Positions 1 to 8,289 of a stretch of DNA of 64,000 bases are shown here, piece by piece. How positions within the stretch are numbered: the stretch's first letter is position 1; every line of letters starts with the position of its first letter. Under the pieces are notes generated by a model. It saw nothing but the letters and a program-made list of their open reading frames with translations, did not search any database and was not told the origin of the DNA. Both the position numbers and the translations under genes were made by a program. The DNA comes from a bacterium (GTDB lineage Bacteria; Fibrobacterota; Fibrobacteria; UBA11236), in NCBI GenBank assembly GCA_900299345.1, contig OMJM01000062.1:1-64000 (forward strand). Direction: 5' to 3'.

Positions 1-591
1 CCCGCCACGCCGTTGATGCTGCTGCGACTGGGAAATCAACTCGAAGAGGGCAAGAAGTTCCGACTGGAGAAAAACTGGAAGCCTCTGGAGAAAATCTCAC
101 CTTACATGGCTGCATCCGTGATCATCTCGGAAGATCAGGAATTCTTCGAACACCACGGCTTCGACTTCGACGCCATCCGCAGCGCTTTCAAGCGCAATCA
201 GACCCACAAGCGCATCGTCGGTGCCAGCACCATCACCCAACAGACGGCCAAGAATCTTTTTCTGTGGCCTGCACGTTCATGGTTGCGCAAAGGGTTGGAG
301 GTTTATTTCACCATCCTTCTGGAAGTGTTCTGGTCCAAGCACCGGATTCTGGAGGTTTATCTCAACATCATCGAAACCGGCGACGGGGTTTACGGGGTGG
401 ATGCGGCGGCGCGACGATATTTTCACTCCAACGCGCGGGCATTGAATGCGGAACAGTCCGCCATGATCGCGGCGATATTGCCGAAGCCTCGTTCGTGGGC
501 TCCACCCAATGCCACGCTTCGGGTCTATCATCGGCAGGCGTGGGTATTGCGGCAGATGGGGAATTTCGTCGGGCGACCGGAGTTGCGTTGA
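1..591 (+). CDS. mtgA: Monofunctional biosynthetic peptidoglycan transglycosylase (5'-truncated)
   Basis: The reading frame is open from the first base of the window, so the N-terminus and membrane anchor lie outside. The visible part is the GT51 transglycosylase domain, which polymerises lipid II into glycan strands at the periplasmic face of the inner membrane. Motifs seen are the catalytic-Glu block ISEDQEFFEHHGFD, GASTITQQTAKNLFL, and the KHRILEVYLNIIETG and GVYGVDAAARRYF blocks. No transpeptidase domain follows, which distinguishes MtgA from class A PBPs. The residues before the first in-frame start codon (PATP) match the conserved run just before the MtgA catalytic domain, so the start is upstream of the window. 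The stop overlaps the start of the next gene. Confidence 0.93.
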   Translation, partial: PATPLMLLRLGNQLEEGKKFRLEKNWKPLEKISPYMAASVIISEDQEFFEHHGFDFDAIRSAFKRNQTHKRIVGASTITQQTAKNLFLWPARSWLRKGLEVYFTILLEVFWSKHRILEVYLNIIETGDGVYGVDAAARRYFHSNARALNAEQSAMIAAILPKPRSWAPPNATLRVYHRQAWVLRQMGNFVGRPELR

Positions 592-1076
592 TCCTTGAAG
601 ACGCACAGGCTACGGATCTACCGAGCATCGCTGCATTGAACGTGGCGGCGTACCGCGAATTCGCTCAACATCTTGCTCCCGAAGCGTGGGCGATGATGAA
701 ATCGAATCTTTCCAAGACGGACAAAGTGGCTGAACGCGCGACTTTCATCGTGGCGCGAATCAATGGTGTGCTTGCTGCGTCCGTGGCTTATTGCCCGGCC
801 GGACGATCCGTGGATCCCATTCCCACCGAATGGGCGTCGGTTCTCCTGCTCGCCGTGTCACCGGAATTTCGCGGCCAATCTTTGGGGGAACAATTGACTC
901 GTGAATGCATCCGCCGTGCCTTGGCGGATGGCGCAGAAACCATCGGGCTGTTTACCAGCGAACTGATGGTCCCGGCGCAGCGGATCTACGAGAAATTGGG
1001 GTTTGTGAAGGAATCCGAGATTCCACCGAGACATGGCAAGCGGTATTTTCGGTATCGATTGGATTTAAAGAAATAG
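588..1076 (+). CDS. GNAT-family N-acetyltransferase
   Basis: This 162-residue protein has the GNAT fold signature. The acetyl-CoA-binding motif A is seen as LAVSPEFRGQSLGEQL around residue 90, followed by the C-terminal block RIYEKLGFVKESEIPP. The substrate cannot be told from sequence. I chose the TTG at 588 because GGAG lies 5 nt upstream and TTGA couples it to the mtgA stop; the frame stays open far upstream inside mtgA, but that part resembles nothing. Co-transcription with mtgA is likely. A wall-related or ribosomal-protein target would be speculation. Confidence 0.75.
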   Translation: MILEDAQATDLPSIAALNVAAYREFAQHLAPEAWAMMKSNLSKTDKVAERATFIVARINGVLAASVAYCPAGRSVDPIPTEWASVLLLAVSPEFRGQSLGEQLTRECIRRALADGAETIGLFTSELMVPAQRIYEKLGFVKESEIPPRHGKRYFRYRLDLKK

Positions 1077-1087
1077 ACAATCGAAAA

Positions 1088-1870
1088 TCAATTGGCCTTC
1101 ATTGCTTTAAACCGCTCTCTCAACATCAGCGGATCCCAAAAGTCCGGCCAGCCGGGGAATGCCGCATGAAGCGGAACGCCCGCCGCTTGTTCCGGTGTCC
1201 CAATGAAAGCCGGAGCGTTGGGCGACAGCAACAAACAGCGATCCGCGAGACCGAAGGCAAGATCCACATCGTGCACCGACGCCAGAATAGCCTTGCCCTG
1301 CGTTCGCGCAAGATCCCGCAAGGTCAACAAGACTTCCACCTTGGCCGGAAGATCCAGATGCGCAGTAGGCTCGTCGAGCAGCAGTAACGGTGCGTCTTGC
1401 GCCACCACACGCGCGAGACAAAGACGTTGACGCTCACCGTCGCTGAGTGCGCCCAAACGCCGGTGCGCCAAATGCGTGCAATGCAAACGATCCATCGCAG
1501 AGCTTACCGCCATTTGATCCGACTCCTCATCGGAGGAAAACCATGCCGTGTGCGGTGTGCGGCCGAGCGACACAAGTTCCTCGCCCAGCAGGAATGGCGG
1601 CAAACCCGGATCCGTGAGCAGCAGAGACGCGAACCTAGCCCGTTCGCGATCCGTCAATCCTCCCATCCGTTTTCCACCGAGCATTACATCGCCGGAGATC
1701 GGCGGAAGAATTCCGCCCAAGGTTTTCAGCAACGTCGTCTTGCCCACACCATTGGGGCCGAGCAAACACACGAACTCTCCCGGATGCAACACGAGATCGA
1801 AATTCGGGAACAGAAGTTGATCATGACCCACGGCCAGTTGGCGTGCTTCCAAAAGCGCCGGCGCTGTCAT
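1088..1870 (-). CDS. ABC transporter ATP-binding protein, BtuD/FepC type
   Basis: This 260-residue cytoplasmic ATPase would power uptake of a metal chelate (cobalamin, haem or ferric siderophore). Walker A is LLGPNGVGKTTLLK (near residue 35), the signature is LSDGERQRLCLARV, Walker B is LLLLDEPTAHLD, and the H-loop is in ASVHDVDLA. The frame runs further upstream, but the ATG at 1870 gives a standard N-terminus and forms an ATGA overlap with the permease stop. It is the last gene of the SBP-permease-ATPase run. The gene is convergent with the GNAT gene, separated by only 11 nt. Confidence 0.9.
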   Translation of the reverse strand: MTAPALLEARQLAVGHDQLLFPNFDLVLHPGEFVCLLGPNGVGKTTLLKTLGGILPPISGDVMLGGKRMGGLTDRERARFASLLLTDPGLPPFLLGEELVSLGRTPHTAWFSSDEESDQMAVSSAMDRLHCTHLAHRRLGALSDGERQRLCLARVVAQDAPLLLLDEPTAHLDLPAKVEVLLTLRDLARTQGKAILASVHDVDLAFGLADRCLLLSPNAPAFIGTPEQAAGVPLHAAFPGWPDFWDPLMLRERFKAMKAN

Positions 1871-2892
1871 GATTGCCGCCTCGCGCGACGCAACAGGAAA
1901 TAAAGCACCGCGGGTGCGCCAAACAACGACGTCACGGCATTGATGGGCAATACGGTATTTTGCCCGGGAAAATGACTGAGCGAGTCGCAGATCAGGAGCA
2001 ATGCCGCACCTATCAGCATGCAAGCGGGTTGCAAGAGTTTGGGATCCGAGCGATGCAAAGCCGCGCGCGCCAGATGCGGTACCGCAAGGCCGATGAAGGC
2101 GATGGGACCGCAAAAGGCCGTGATGGCTCCAGAGAGCAGGCTGGCCACGGCCAGCGATGCCATGCGGAATCCTCGCACGGGGACGCCGAGGGATGCGGCG
2201 GCTGTATCTCCGAGGAGAAATGCATATAACGGTTTGGACAACAACCACGCGGCTAGTAAACCAACCGTGATGCATGCCGCGAGCACACCGTTCTGCGCCC
2301 ACGTCACGCCACCCAATCCCCCGAAACCCCAGATGGCATAGGTTTTGAGTTGCGCCGCCTCGCTGAAGTATTGCAAAATGCTGATGACCGCGCCACATGC
2401 GCTGGCGATCATGAGACCCGCCAACAACAAAGACGTTGAATCCCACAGGCGCGCGGAAAGCAACAACACAAGACTCAACGTTGCGACGGCTCCCAACGCC
2501 GCAGCCGCAGCCAACGGCCACGGTCCCAGCACGTCCAACACGGCACGCGGGATCAACGGCTCCATCATTAGCAACGCGGCCACGCCCAATCCAGCGCCGG
2601 AGCTGATGCCGAGTTCCGCCGGGCCTGCCAATGGATTGCGGAACTGCGTCTGCAAGAGAAAACCCGCCACGCCCAATCCCGCACCTGCACACAAGGCCGC
2701 TACGGCGCGCGGCAGCCGGAACTCATAGAGAATGGTGGACGCCGTGGATCCGTCCGAAGTATGAAGCAAAGCGATCCACGTTTCCTTCCACGACAACGTC
2801 ACCGGCCCAAAGGAAACATCGGCCATGAACGCCAGCGCAGTAAGCACGCTGAGCAGGAGAAAGAGCAACGGCGGCGAAACGCGGGACTTCAT
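1867..2892 (-). CDS. FecCD/BtuC-family ABC transporter permease
   Basis: This 341-residue polytopic inner-membrane protein has the usual FecCD length and about ten hydrophobic segments. Family motifs are visible: the block RLPRAVAALCAGAGLGVAG, then QTQFRNPLAGPAELGISSGA, and near the C-terminus CGPIAFIGLAVPHLAR, the coupling region that contacts the ATPase. The start at the ATG (MKSRVSPP) is preferred over a longer frame that would run into the binding-protein gene. It begins 4 nt after the binding-protein stop and overlaps the ATPase start. The substrate is probably vitamin B12 or an iron chelate; the permease alone does not decide. Confidence 0.9.
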   Translation of the reverse strand: MKSRVSPPLLFLLLSVLTALAFMADVSFGPVTLSWKETWIALLHTSDGSTASTILYEFRLPRAVAALCAGAGLGVAGFLLQTQFRNPLAGPAELGISSGAGLGVAALLMMEPLIPRAVLDVLGPWPLAAAAALGAVATLSLVLLLSARLWDSTSLLLAGLMIASACGAVISILQYFSEAAQLKTYAIWGFGGLGGVTWAQNGVLAACITVGLLAAWLLSKPLYAFLLGDTAAASLGVPVRGFRMASLAVASLLSGAITAFCGPIAFIGLAVPHLARAALHRSDPKLLQPACMLIGAALLLICDSLSHFPGQNTVLPINAVTSLFGAPAVLYFLLRRARRQS

Positions 2893-2896
2893 GCGA

Positions 2897-4042
2897 TCAG
2901 GGCGCAACGGCGGGCAGACGGTGGTAGTAGAACAAAGAGTCTCCCCTTCCGTGGAAGATGGAGACGTAGTCAGCCAACACACGATGCGGATTCACGATGC
3001 CGGATTCCCAGTAGTCACTGAATCCGCGCTGCGCCTCGCGGGCGTTGTTGTTGTACACGTTGCCGTTTTGGAACGCCGCGAATTCGCGGAAGCGCGTATC
3101 CTGTTTCAATCCTTCGTCAAGACTGTGCCAGTCGCTGGGATGCAACCAGAAATCCGCGTTGCGCGCACGACTCAACACGCTTTCCAGACTCAAGGGCACA
3201 CCTCCCACCGTGGTGTCATCGGCCCAAAGGTAGTCGGCTCCCGCGTCGGCTAGGAAGCGGGCCATGAAACTGCGGCCGCCGGGCACAAACCACGCGTCGC
3301 GGAACGGTGCGCCCATGAGCACAGTGGGCCGGTGTCCGTGCGATGCGGAATCCCTTGCCTGTTTGGCTAATGCGAGATACGAGGTTTCGATGACTTTGAA
3401 CAAAGAATCAGCTTCGCGTTCCTTGCCCAGCAACAACCCGAACAAACGAACCCATTCTGCGCGCGCCAGTGGATGATCTTCCATCCATTCCGCCGTCACC
3501 AACACGGGTAAACCCGCACCGGCCAACCGTTGCACGGATGCGAACTCCTGTTCGTCGATGGCGTTTGTCAGAATCAGATCCGGATGCGCAGCGATCAGTT
3601 TCTCCGCTTCCGCCTGCGAACCTGACCCGACCTGAATCACCTTTCCCGATTGCAATCCTGCGCGCACCAGGCTATCGTACACATAGCGCCCATCGCCCAC
3701 CGCAACGACAGAATTCGCAGCGTTCAAAGCGCGCATGTATCCGACATGCACCGTGACCAGACACGCAGCGCTTCGCACGGGAATGCGAATCACGGCTTCG
3801 CCGGGAATCGGTTGAACGTTGCGACCTTGAGGAACAAGGGCATAATGCAATGCTTCCCGCGCACCTTTCCACGGTCGGGACACTGTAAGATGCACGACTG
3901 AATCCCGCGTTTCCCACGACAACGTTTTGGCCCAGCGGAATCCGCTTGAGGCCATTACGGAAGAACCCGTTTGAGGTTCCTTGCATGCCAGAAGGAGAAA
4001 GGAAGTCAGGAAAAACGGTATGACACGGCGAACCAAGGACAT
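2897..4042 (-). CDS. Substrate-binding lipoprotein of a BtuF/FepB-type ABC importer
   Basis: This 381-residue protein begins with a lipoprotein signal (lipobox LLAC near residue 20), so it should sit in the periplasm tethered to a membrane. The body fits the helical-backbone (cluster A-II) binding-protein family: an N-lobe ending in HPDLILTNAIDEQEF, then the long linking helix, and a C-lobe with RNADFWLHPSDWHSL and QRGFSDYWESGIVNPHRVLADYV. The ATG at 4042 was chosen because the longer frame lacks a signal peptide. It starts 16 nt after the argB stop on the same strand, so transcription may continue from argCB. Iron-chelate or cobalamin are the likely ligands; no B12 riboswitch was recognised upstream. 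Confidence 0.8.
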   Translation of the reverse strand: MSLVRRVIPFFLTSFLLLACKEPQTGSSVMASSGFRWAKTLSWETRDSVVHLTVSRPWKGAREALHYALVPQGRNVQPIPGEAVIRIPVRSAACLVTVHVGYMRALNAANSVVAVGDGRYVYDSLVRAGLQSGKVIQVGSGSQAEAEKLIAAHPDLILTNAIDEQEFASVQRLAGAGLPVLVTAEWMEDHPLARAEWVRLFGLLLGKEREADSLFKVIETSYLALAKQARDSASHGHRPTVLMGAPFRDAWFVPGGRSFMARFLADAGADYLWADDTTVGGVPLSLESVLSRARNADFWLHPSDWHSLDEGLKQDTRFREFAAFQNGNVYNNNAREAQRGFSDYWESGIVNPHRVLADYVSIFHGRGDSLFYYHRLPAVAP

Positions 4043-4058
4043 GACAATGGATCGCTTC

Positions 4059-4835
4059 TCAAACGCCGACGATTGTTCCCGAATTGACCGAACCGCTGAT
4101 CTGCGCTTCCAGTCCCTCTGCTGTTGCAAAACCGCAGATGTGCACCTCGCCAACCCCGGCTTCCACCGCAGACAGGCAGGAACGAACCTTGGGAATCATC
4201 CCTCCTGCGATCACACCGGATTGGATCAAAGCATTTGCAGCTTCGCGATTCAGACGCGGCACAATATGCTTCTGAGCGTCCATCACACCGGGGACATCGG
4301 ACACATACACCAAACGTTCCGCCTTGAGCGCGATGGCGAGCGCGGAAGCCGCATCGTCAGCGTTGACGTTGTAATGCGCGCCTGTCGTGTCCGCCGAGAC
4401 CGGCGACATCACAGGCAAAAACCGATCCTTGAGCAACGCTTCGACCAACGCGGGTCGGACTTGCGAGACGGTTCCCACCCTACCCAATTCTGGATCGAGC
4501 GGACGACAGATTAACGTGGAGCCATCCACTCCGCTGATGCCGCACGACCGCGCACCTTCGTGTTGCAGCAAAGAAACCAGCCGTTTGTTCACCGTGCCAC
4601 TCAAGGTCATCTCGACGATCAACAGCGCATCCTCCGAAGTCACCCGGATGCCATCCTTGAATTGCGGCTCTTCACCGAGCCATTGCAGATTACGGTTGAT
4701 GTCCCTGCCGCCACCATGCACCAGCACAAGGGGCAGGCCGCCGCTCCACAGCGGAGCCAGCGCGCGCGCCACATTGCGCAGTGCGTCGCCGCTCTCCATG
4801 AGAGAGCCGCCGATTTTGACGACGATGGGTTTCAC
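4059..4835 (-). CDS. argB: Acetylglutamate kinase
   Basis: ArgB phosphorylates N-acetylglutamate, the second step of arginine synthesis via acetylated intermediates. The 258-residue protein shows the amino-acid-kinase signatures: VVKIGGSLM at the N-terminus, LVLVHGGGRDIN for ATP and phosphate binding, VNADDAASALA, LVYVSDVPGVM, and GGMIPKVRSCLSAVEAGVGEVHI (split here by reference only). The start is the GTG at 4835, which overlaps the argC stop as GTGA and places the kinase motif at residue 3; the longer frame inside argC is not homologous. This suggests translational coupling with argC. Confidence 0.95.
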   Translation of the reverse strand: MKPIVVKIGGSLMESGDALRNVARALAPLWSGGLPLVLVHGGGRDINRNLQWLGEEPQFKDGIRVTSEDALLIVEMTLSGTVNKRLVSLLQHEGARSCGISGVDGSTLICRPLDPELGRVGTVSQVRPALVEALLKDRFLPVMSPVSADTTGAHYNVNADDAASALAIALKAERLVYVSDVPGVMDAQKHIVPRLNREAANALIQSGVIAGGMIPKVRSCLSAVEAGVGEVHICGFATAEGLEAQISGSVNSGTIVGV

Positions 4836-5863
4836 AACAGTCCCGAGGTTTCTTCGAGGCCGAACATCAGGTTCATGTTTTGCAAGGCCTGACCCGAAGC
4901 GCCCTTGACCATGTTGTCGATCGCCGACACGATAATCACGCGGGACGTTCCGGCAGGCTGATAGGCCTTGAAGTGGCAGGCGTTGGTGCGCGTCACGTCC
5001 GCGGTCTGGGGAAACTCTTTGACGGCGTGCACGAAAGCAGAATCCGCATAGGCTTTGTTCCAACAAGCTTCCACATCCGCAACAGTCTTGCCCGACGCCA
5101 GCTCCACGTAGATCGTAGAGAGGATACCCCGTTCCATCGGCACATAGTGCGGGGTAAACAAGGGTTTGACTTTTCCACCGGCGGCGATTTCCAGTTGTTC
5201 CCGGATTTCGGGAAGATGCCGGTGCTGATCGCCAACTTTGTAGGCCGCGAAGTTTTCGTTGCGGAACACGAAGTGCGTCGCCTCCGTCGCCTTTCTTCCC
5301 GCTCCGGAAATTCCGGATTTGGAATCAGCGATGATCCCGCTCCGCTGAATCACTCCGGCTTTCAACAGAGGAATCAACGGCAAAATCACGGAGGTCGGGT
5401 AGCAACCAGGGTTGGCCACAAGTTTCGCCTTGGCGATTTCATCCCGGTAAATCTCAGTCAGTCCGTACACCGCTTCGGCCAAACGCTCCGGATGTGGATG
5501 CTCATGCGCATACGTCGTGGCGTAATTCGCTGCATCGGACAGCCGGTAATCGGCGGACAGATCGATGACCTTGGTCTTTCCATTGCAGAGAAAGGGTTCA
5601 ATGGCTTCAGCCGAAGCGGCATGAGGCAGGCACGAAAACACGGCATCCGGCTGCGTCTTCTGTGCCTCTTCCATGGAAATAAGTTTGGACGCGGCCTCGG
5701 GCAACCGGAAGGCAAAGGCGGGATACACTGTGTCGTATGCCGTACCAGCCTGGGACTCGGAAGAGAGCCAGGAGATCTCCACCTGCGGATGCCGCAACAA
5801 AAGCCGGACCAGTTCCGCTCCGGTGAGTCCTGTGGCCCCGAGGATGCCAATGCGCAATTTCAT
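4832..5863 (-). CDS. argC: N-acetyl-gamma-glutamyl-phosphate reductase
   Basis: ArgC reduces N-acetylglutamyl phosphate to the semialdehyde with NADPH, the third step of arginine synthesis. The 343-residue enzyme begins MKLRIGILGATGLTGAELV, the Rossmann nucleotide-binding loop, and carries the catalytic cysteine in VANPGCYPTSVILPL. The C-terminal part has the family blocks KSGISGAGRKATE and HRHLPEI. The ATG at 5863 was chosen because the glycine-rich loop then begins near residue 6. It is the first gene of the leftward argC-argB run; argH lies apart at about 47 kb. Confidence 0.96.
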   Translation of the reverse strand: MKLRIGILGATGLTGAELVRLLLRHPQVEISWLSSESQAGTAYDTVYPAFAFRLPEAASKLISMEEAQKTQPDAVFSCLPHAASAEAIEPFLCNGKTKVIDLSADYRLSDAANYATTYAHEHPHPERLAEAVYGLTEIYRDEIAKAKLVANPGCYPTSVILPLIPLLKAGVIQRSGIIADSKSGISGAGRKATEATHFVFRNENFAAYKVGDQHRHLPEIREQLEIAAGGKVKPLFTPHYVPMERGILSTIYVELASGKTVADVEACWNKAYADSAFVHAVKEFPQTADVTRTNACHFKAYQPAGTSRVIIVSAIDNMVKGASGQALQNMNLMFGLEETSGLL

Positions 5864-5969
5864 ACTGAAAAAGTTAACAAGCCTTGAATTTGCCGTATTC
5901 ACGCATCTGTTTGGGTTGCAGCAGACTTTGGATTCAAGTAGTTTTTAATGGCTTTATTGAGGTGTCCAA

Positions 5970-6200
5970 ATGTCAACGGTGACCAAAGTCTGGCTGGATG
6001 AAACTGAGAACGAATGCACCATGTGCGGCGCCTGCGAGGCGACCTGCCCGGAGGTGTTCGAAGTTCCGGAGAAGATGATCGTCAAAAATGGCGCAGATTT
6101 CTCTTTGACCCAGCAAATCGTCGAAGCCGCCGAAGGCTGCCCTGTGGGCACGATCGGCATCGAATACGATAATAGCGGCAAGCGCGACAACCCGGCGTAG
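5970..6200 (+). CDS. Small low-potential ferredoxin, [4Fe-4S] type
   Basis: This 76-residue acidic protein carries CTMCGACEATCPEVF and, about 30 residues later, EGCPVGTI, the arrangement of mono-cluster ferredoxins with one extra cysteine. It should shuttle electrons in the cytoplasm. A GAGGTG ribosome-binding site lies 6 nt before the ATG, and a strong intrinsic terminator follows 20 nt after the stop, so the gene is probably monocistronic. It is divergent from argC. The redox partner is unknown. Confidence 0.88.
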   Translation: MSTVTKVWLDETENECTMCGACEATCPEVFEVPEKMIVKNGADFSLTQQIVEAAEGCPVGTIGIEYDNSGKRDNPA

Positions 6201-6221
6201 ATCGCCCATCCATCCTTTTTG

Positions 6222-6254
6222 AAAACCGGTTCCATTAGGGACCGGTTTTTTATT
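6222..6254 (+). terminator. Intrinsic terminator after the ferredoxin gene
   Basis: The arms AAAACCGGT (6222-6230) and ACCGGTTTT (6241-6249) pair over nine bases around a ten-base loop, followed by a U-rich run. It directly follows the ferredoxin stop. Confidence 0.85.
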
Positions 6255-6308
6255 GGGCTGCCGTGCCCTTCGGCTGCTTTCAGGGCACGAGAAACTGAAG
6301 CTGCCGGA

Positions 6309-6321
6309 GGCTATATTTTCC
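6309..6321 (+). promoter_or_regulatory. Candidate -10 element (GGCTATATTTTCC)
   Basis: GGCTATATTTTCC lies 20 nt before the GTG of the helicase-associated gene. The same 13-base string occurs before bioB at 35549-35561. No convincing -35 box is visible. Confidence 0.5.
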
Positions 6322-6340
6322 CTCCTTACAGGAACGAAAC

Positions 6341-8212
6341 GTGCAGTCCTTATTCGAATATCTGGCCTCGGCTCCCAAGACGCATCTGGCAAAGGTGTAC
6401 CGGCGCGACAATCCCGACGCGGGACTGGTTCAATCCGCGCGCATCGTCGATGATGTCCAGAAACGGACATTGGACACCAAGCGCATCAAATCCGTGTTGG
6501 CAGGCATGGAACCCGAAGCGCGACGTTTGCTCTTGGCCATTTACACGGCTGAAGAGCGCGGCATGCTGGAATCAGAATTGGTTCGCGGCGGCGGCGGGGG
6601 TTCGGCTTGGACCGGATACTGGCTCGGTCAGTTGGAATATGAACAACTGATTTTCTGCCGCGAAGGCGAGCACCGCAGCTATCACGGCTTCCGTGAAATG
6701 GCTGCGCAGTTGCTGCCTGCCTTGCTCACTGAGTTTGCACCCACAGAAGAAGCTCCGACGGGTTGGATTTCGAATGCGCCATACGCAACGGCGCACCTCT
6801 GTCACTTTCTCGGACGTGCCGCCCTCGGCGAATTACGGCTTACTCAGGCCGGTGAATTGCATCGTAAAAGCCTGCAAGAACTTTCCAAGGGATTCATTTC
6901 TGGAGAAAATCTTTCCCTGGCCGTGGCCGAAGATGAAGCGGCCTTCTTGTTCCGCTTTGCCGTCGATTCGGGTCTATTGCTGGAAGAAGACGGCATTCTG
7001 CGTTTGTCTTCCTCCGCATCGGCCTGGTTGGAAGAGGATCGCACTGAAATCGCACGACGCATGCGGGAATGGTGGATTCGCAAACGGGTGCAAGGCGCCG
7101 CCCGTTTCCTGACCGCCTTGTCCGAACAAACCCGTACCCAAAATTCCTGTCACGCCGTTTCCGCCTTGGTTCCGTGGTTCTCGGTTTACGAAGGATGGGA
7201 CAAGGCGCGTGCGCGCGTTCAGACCGAATTGTTCACTTGGGAAAACCTTCCCAAGACTTTGCGCGAACTCTGGCTGATCGGAGGCGTGGAATTCGCCCTG
7301 CGCAAGGGCCGCATCCGTTCAGCGCGCGTATTGCCTCCTCCGCGGGAACATTCCGACGCTCCTTACTCCTCCGAATTGCCACGTGGCCTACCCAACTTTG
7401 AGGCGCTGGTCCCCGTGGGCGCACCATTGAACCGCCAGTTTCAGATCGAACTGCTGGCCATGCGCGACAACGATGAGATGCTGACGCGCTACCGGTTCAG
7501 CAAGGATTCCGTGGTCGCGGGGCTGCGCGCCGGAATATCCGAGGAAACGCTGGAAGAACTTGCGTCATGGCTGGGTTTCGAGGCCCCGGCGCAACGCGCT
7601 CTGGCGGAATGGGCCGCATCTTATGTCTCGGCCGTGTTCCGGGAATTGTTTGTGTTGCAAGTGCGGGATGCGGAGCGTTTCCGCGAACTGGAGGAGTTTC
7701 CCCAGTTCATGCAATTGGTCTCGGAAATTATTCCGGGTTATGGTTTCGTTTTGCCAAAGGCGGTGAAGGAAACGGCGCGCGAATTGTTGCGGGCCTTCGA
7801 TCTTTTGCCCGGCGAAGAAGCGCTAGCTGAAAGAGCTGGCCGCGCGATCTCTCCCAATGATGAAGATTCCCAGTGGCTCTTGCCTGGTTTTGTCCACGGA
7901 GAAATCCTCTACCGTTACACCCAACCTGCACGCCGCGAGCCGCCACCCTTGGGCGACACCGAAAGGAAAGGCCGCGCCGAGGAAACGCCGGAACAACGGC
8001 TGGAAGCCTTGGATATGGCCATACGTTCACAGCGTTCAGTGGAATTCGCCTTCGCGGAATCTCCGAAGAAGCGGATTCAGGTGCAGCCGCTCCGGGTTTT
8101 ACGGGATCGCGATCCGATGAAATTGATCGCGGTGGAATCCTCCACCGGGCATCGGAACGAATACCTCCTCGACCAATTGCAGAACCTGCGCCTGGTCGAA
8201 GAACCCGCCTGA
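6341..8212 (+). CDS. Helicase-associated (XPB/Ssl2 N-terminal-like) domain protein with WYL-like C-terminus
   Basis: This 623-residue cytoplasmic protein has no signal peptide. Around residues 350-420 it shows LVPVGAPLNRQFQIELLAM, a basic stretch and AGISEETLEELASWLG; this resembles the helicase-conserved C-terminal domain 3 family (PF13625), found at the N-terminus of XPB-like helicases and in stand-alone proteins. The last 70 residues (AIRSQRSVEFAFAESP ... HRNEYLLDQLQNLRLV) resemble a WYL-type ligand-binding module. No Walker A or other helicase motor motif is present, so it is not itself a helicase. A nucleic-acid or regulatory role is inferred. The start is a GTG after AGGAAC; dnaE follows 77 nt downstream. 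Confidence 0.6.
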   Translation: MQSLFEYLASAPKTHLAKVYRRDNPDAGLVQSARIVDDVQKRTLDTKRIKSVLAGMEPEARRLLLAIYTAEERGMLESELVRGGGGGSAWTGYWLGQLEYEQLIFCREGEHRSYHGFREMAAQLLPALLTEFAPTEEAPTGWISNAPYATAHLCHFLGRAALGELRLTQAGELHRKSLQELSKGFISGENLSLAVAEDEAAFLFRFAVDSGLLLEEDGILRLSSSASAWLEEDRTEIARRMREWWIRKRVQGAARFLTALSEQTRTQNSCHAVSALVPWFSVYEGWDKARARVQTELFTWENLPKTLRELWLIGGVEFALRKGRIRSARVLPPPREHSDAPYSSELPRGLPNFEALVPVGAPLNRQFQIELLAMRDNDEMLTRYRFSKDSVVAGLRAGISEETLEELASWLGFEAPAQRALAEWAASYVSAVFRELFVLQVRDAERFRELEEFPQFMQLVSEIIPGYGFVLPKAVKETARELLRAFDLLPGEEALAERAGRAISPNDEDSQWLLPGFVHGEILYRYTQPARREPPPLGDTERKGRAEETPEQRLEALDMAIRSQRSVEFAFAESPKKRIQVQPLRVLRDRDPMKLIAVESSTGHRNEYLLDQLQNLRLVEEPA

Positions 8213-8289
8213 AATTTTCCCCGTTTCCGGCTCTTGCGGGAGCTGATCCCGGATGCTAGGTTGCGTACGTTCCAACGCATCTGATCAGC

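Noticed and set aside
4043..5969. A cobalamin riboswitch for the BtuFCD-type importer
   Set aside because: The gaps upstream of the binding-protein gene and of argC are too short (16 and 106 nt), and no B12-box was recognised.
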